A stretch of DNA of 64,000 nucleotides from an uncultured Muribaculaceae bacterium (GTDB lineage Bacteria; Bacteroidota; Bacteroidia; Bacteroidales; Muribaculaceae): positions 1-64,000 of the forward strand of contig CAJUKE010000008.1 of assembly GCA_910587075.1 (NCBI GenBank). Reading direction: 5' to 3'. The notes below the pieces were generated by a model, which did not search any database, was not told the origin of the DNA, and saw nothing but the letters and a program-made list of their open reading frames with translations. Both the position numbers and the translations under genes were made by a program. Position 1 is the first letter of the stretch. The number at the start of each line of letters is the position of its first letter. Of the stretch, positions 61,320-64,000 are shown piece after piece.

Positions 61320-63923
61320 TTATTCTTCATCGGAGGATTTCTCGTCGCCCAGGTCGAAGTCGGGATCGTTGAGAAGCTCGTCGTCGGCCTCCTCCTGTTC
61401 CTCGATGTCGATGGACGCGTCGTCGGGCTCACCCTCGATTACTTCGGGATTCTCGACCGCCTCCACGGCTTCCTCCTCGGGGTCGGTAGCCACGCAGCAT
61501 ACCGAGGCGATCTCGTCGCCGCGGGCCGAGAGGTTGATGATGCGCACACCCTGGGTGGCGCGGCCATAGACACCGATGTCGGCCACGCGCACGCGGAGCG
61601 TGATGCCCGAGCGGTTGATGATCACGAGGTCGTTCTCATTGTCGACGCTCTTGATGGCGACAAGCTTGCCGGTCTTCTCGGTGATGTTCATGGTCTTGAC
61701 ACCCTTGCCGCCGCGGTTGGTGATGCGGTAGCCGTCGAGCAGCGAGCGCTTGCCGAAACCGTTCTCGGAGATCACGAGCACGTCGCGGGTGTCGTCGGGA
61801 GCCATGCAGATCATGCCTACGACCTCGTCGTCGGGGCCGTTGAGGGTCATGCCCCTCACGCCGCCGGTAACGCGGCCCATCTGGCGCACCGCCTTCTCGT
61901 TGAAGCGGATGGCGCGACCCTCGCGGTTGGCCATTATGATTTCGTGGTCGCCGTCGGTGAGCTCCACGCCGATTACCTGGTCACCCTCGCGGATGATCAT
62001 GGCCTTCTTACCCTTGATATTAACGCGGGCGTACTCGGCCAGGGAAGTCTTCTTGATCACGCCCTTGCGGGTGGCGAACACGAGGTTGTGCGACGACACG
62101 AACTCGGCGTCGTCGAGATTCTTGCAGCGGATGAAAGCGTTCACCGCGTCGCCCGGCTCGATGTTCAGCAGGTTCTGTATGGCGCGTCCCTTGGTGTTCT
62201 TGGCACCTTCGGGAATCTCGTAGACCTTCATCTTGTACACCATGCCGCGCTGGGTGAAGAAGAGGATGTTGTTGTGCATCGAGGCCGGATAGATGTACTC
62301 GATGAAATCCTCCTCGCGGGTGTTGCTGCCGCGCGACCCCACGCCGCCGCGGTGCTGCGCGCGGAATTCGGTGAGGGGGGTGCGCTTGATGTAGCCCATA
62401 TGCGAGATGGTGATGATCATCTCGTCGTCGGCATAGAAGTCCTCGGCGTTGAACTCTCCGGCGCTGTATTCGATGTCGGTCTTGCGCTTGTCGCCGTACT
62501 TCTCCTTGACTTCGAGAAGTTCCTGCTTGATGAGGTCGCGGCAGACGTTCTCGTCGGTTAGGATGAGGTTGAGGTGGTCGATAAGCTTGCGGAGCTCGTC
62601 ATACTGGCCGTGGAGCTTGTCCTGTTCGAGGCCGGTGAGCTGGCGCAGGCGCATTTCGACAATCGCCTGGGTCTGGGCGTCGCTGAGGCCGAAGCGCTCG
62701 GTGAGCTGCTGGCGGGCTGCCTCGGGGGAGGCGGCGTTGCGTATGATGTGGATTACCTCGTCGATGTTATCGGAGGCGATAATCAGACCTTCGAGTATGT
62801 GGGCGCGCTCCTGGGCTTTCGCGAGCTCGAACTTGGTGCGGCGGATCACCACCTCGTGGCGGTGCTCGACGAAGGCTTTCACTATATCCTTGAGGTTGAG
62901 CAGCTGCGGACGGCCGTTGACCAGCGCCACGTTGTTCACCGCGAAGGTGCTCTGCATGGGGGTCATTTTGTAGAGCTTGTTGAGCACCACGTTGGAGTTG
63001 GCGTCCTGGCGGAGCTTGATCACGATGCGCATACCCTTGTAGTCGCTCTCGTCGTTGATGTCGGCGATTCCTTCGAGCTTCTTGTCGGTGACGAGCTCGG
63101 CTATATATTTAATGAGCTCGGCCTTGTTGACACCGTAGGGGATTTCGTGCACGACGATGGTCTCGTGCTCCTTCTCCTGCTCGATGTCGGCCTTGGCGCG
63201 TATCACCACTCGGCCGCGACCGGTCTCGTAGGCGTCGCGCACCCCGGCGTAGCCGTAGATGGTGCCACCGGTGGGGAAGTCGGGGGCGGGGATGTAGTGC
63301 ATGAGTTCCGAAATGGTGATTTCGGGGTTCTCCAGCAGGGCCACGGAGGCATCGATGGCCTCCGAGAGGTTGTGGGTCGGCATATTGGTGGCCATACCGA
63401 CGGCGATACCCGACGAGCCGTTGACGAGCAGGTTGGGGATTCGGGTCGGGAGCACCACGGGTTCCTTGCGGGAGTTGTCGTAGGTGGGCACGAAATCGAC
63501 CGTTTCCGAGTCGATGTCGCGGAGCATCTCCTCGCCAATCCGGCGGAGGCGCACCTCGGTGTAACGCATGGCCGCGGGGCCGTCGCCGTCGATCGAGCCG
63601 AAGTTGCCGTGGCCGTCGACCAGGGTCTCGCGCATGGCCCACCACTGCGCCATGCGCACGATGGTGCCGTAAATCGACGAGTCGCCGTGGGGGTGGTATT
63701 TACCCATTACCTCGCCGACGGCGTTGGCCGCCTTCTTGTGGGGGCGGTCAGATGTGTTGCCCATCTCGTTCATTCCGTACAGTACGCGGCGGTGGACAGG
63801 CTTGAGGCCGTCGCGGACGTCGGGCAGGGCTCGCGAGACGATAACCGACATCGAATAGTCGATGTAGGCCGATTTCATCTCGTTCTCGATATTGATCTTA
63901 ATTATTCGATCGTCTTCCAGCAT
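61320..63923 (-). CDS. gyrA: DNA gyrase subunit A
   Basis: GyrA carries the DNA-cleaving tyrosine of gyrase. The 867-residue protein has the breakage-reunion domain with HPHGDSSIYGTIVRMAQ near residue 78 (quinolone-pocket region) and the active-site Tyr in AAMRYTEVRL near residue 120. The C-terminal beta-pinwheel domain carries the GyrA-box-like RGGKGVKTMN near residue 740. It ends in an acidic Asp/Glu-rich tail of about 60 residues. In the pocket the typical Ser is present as DSS and Asp82-type position is kept, so no resistance change is obvious. It is the most upstream gene of the final leftward unit. Confidence 0.98.
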   Translation of the reverse strand: MLEDDRIIKINIENEMKSAYIDYSMSVIVSRALPDVRDGLKPVHRRVLYGMNEMGNTSDRPHKKAANAVGEVMGKYHPHGDSSIYGTIVRMAQWWAMRETLVDGHGNFGSIDGDGPAAMRYTEVRLRRIGEEMLRDIDSETVDFVPTYDNSRKEPVVLPTRIPNLLVNGSSGIAVGMATNMPTHNLSEAIDASVALLENPEITISELMHYIPAPDFPTGGTIYGYAGVRDAYETGRGRVVIRAKADIEQEKEHETIVVHEIPYGVNKAELIKYIAELVTDKKLEGIADINDESDYKGMRIVIKLRQDANSNVVLNKLYKMTPMQSTFAVNNVALVNGRPQLLNLKDIVKAFVEHRHEVVIRRTKFELAKAQERAHILEGLIIASDNIDEVIHIIRNAASPEAARQQLTERFGLSDAQTQAIVEMRLRQLTGLEQDKLHGQYDELRKLIDHLNLILTDENVCRDLIKQELLEVKEKYGDKRKTDIEYSAGEFNAEDFYADDEMIITISHMGYIKRTPLTEFRAQHRGGVGSRGSNTREEDFIEYIYPASMHNNILFFTQRGMVYKMKVYEIPEGAKNTKGRAIQNLLNIEPGDAVNAFIRCKNLDDAEFVSSHNLVFATRKGVIKKTSLAEYARVNIKGKKAMIIREGDQVIGVELTDGDHEIIMANREGRAIRFNEKAVRQMGRVTGGVRGMTLNGPDDEVVGMICMAPDDTRDVLVISENGFGKRSLLDGYRITNRGGKGVKTMNITEKTGKLVAIKSVDNENDLVIINRSGITLRVRVADIGVYGRATQGVRIINLSARGDEIASVCCVATDPEEEAVEAVENPEVIEGEPDDASIDIEEQEEADDELLNDPDFDLGDEKSSDEE

Positions 63924-64000
63924 TGTGAGAATATATGTGAAACAATTATGGCGCGGCGCCTTTCAGCGGCCCTCGGGCCGCCCGGAGCCCGAGGGTCCGG

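Noticed and set aside
61320..63923. Quinolone-resistance change in gyrA
   Set aside because: The region around HPHGDSSIYG looks normal for the family; no substitution can be claimed from one sequence.

Overview
The window is about 64 kb of a Bacteroidota chromosome. It is most likely from the order Bacteroidales, and the high GC of the housekeeping genes together with the gut-type gene content suggests the family Muribaculaceae (family placement is inference). The order-level call rests on Bacteroidota-type promoters (TAnnTTTG with a TTTG about 20 bp upstream, seen repeatedly), weak or A-rich ribosome-binding regions, and Bacteroidales gene neighbourhoods such as nusB-yajC-ybbR, tpiA-SPOR-folE, fur-purA, mutA-mutB and gyrA-TPR. 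No rRNA, tRNA, CRISPR array, intact insertion sequence or prophage was recognised.

Layout. Positions 1-1427 are an AT-rich stretch with no convincing gene. A helix-turn-helix regulator follows (1428-2375, +). From 2516 to 13158 a leftward block of housekeeping genes runs, in order of transcription, rmlD, prfC, sppA, lpxK, pnp, thiL, nusB, yajC and a YbbR-like gene. From 13297 to 20061 a rightward block carries a ThiE-like gene, kdsB, a catalytically incomplete M16 peptidase homologue, a DUF1599 gene, a MauE/DoxX-like membrane protein, tpiA, a SPOR protein and folE. After a convergent DUF3127 gene come purT, a porin, dnaG, fur, purA and an AIM24-like gene (21139-28375).

Positions 28464-32300 form a lower-GC accessory island. 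It holds a leftward operon (small unknown protein, HEPN-like protein with an R-x4-H motif, BspA-type leucine-rich-repeat surface protein), two small membrane proteins, and two inverted copies of a 102-bp structured repeat. mutB and mutA (methylmalonyl-CoA mutase) follow. Then comes a four-gene surface locus (36814-43715): a DUF3575 outer-membrane protein, a FimB/Mfa2-like lipoprotein, and two lipoproteins that share a nearly identical fimbrillin-like N-terminus but carry different beta-helix-like C-termini.

From 44350 onward lie lepA and glmS, then an operon (48299-53257) encoding IorA, IorB, an aminotransferase and a CoA-transferase. Together these could convert aromatic amino acids to arylacetates. 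Divergently, thrC starts a rightward run with a conserved small protein, an acyltransferase, a nitrilase-family amidase, a YbhN-like flippase-type protein and a TonB-receptor-like outer-membrane protein. The window ends with a leftward gyrA-TPR pair.

The best candidates for undescribed biology are the HEPN-like/LRR island, the paired-palindrome repeat, the mosaic surface lipoproteins, and the arylacetate operon with its CoA-transferase exit step.
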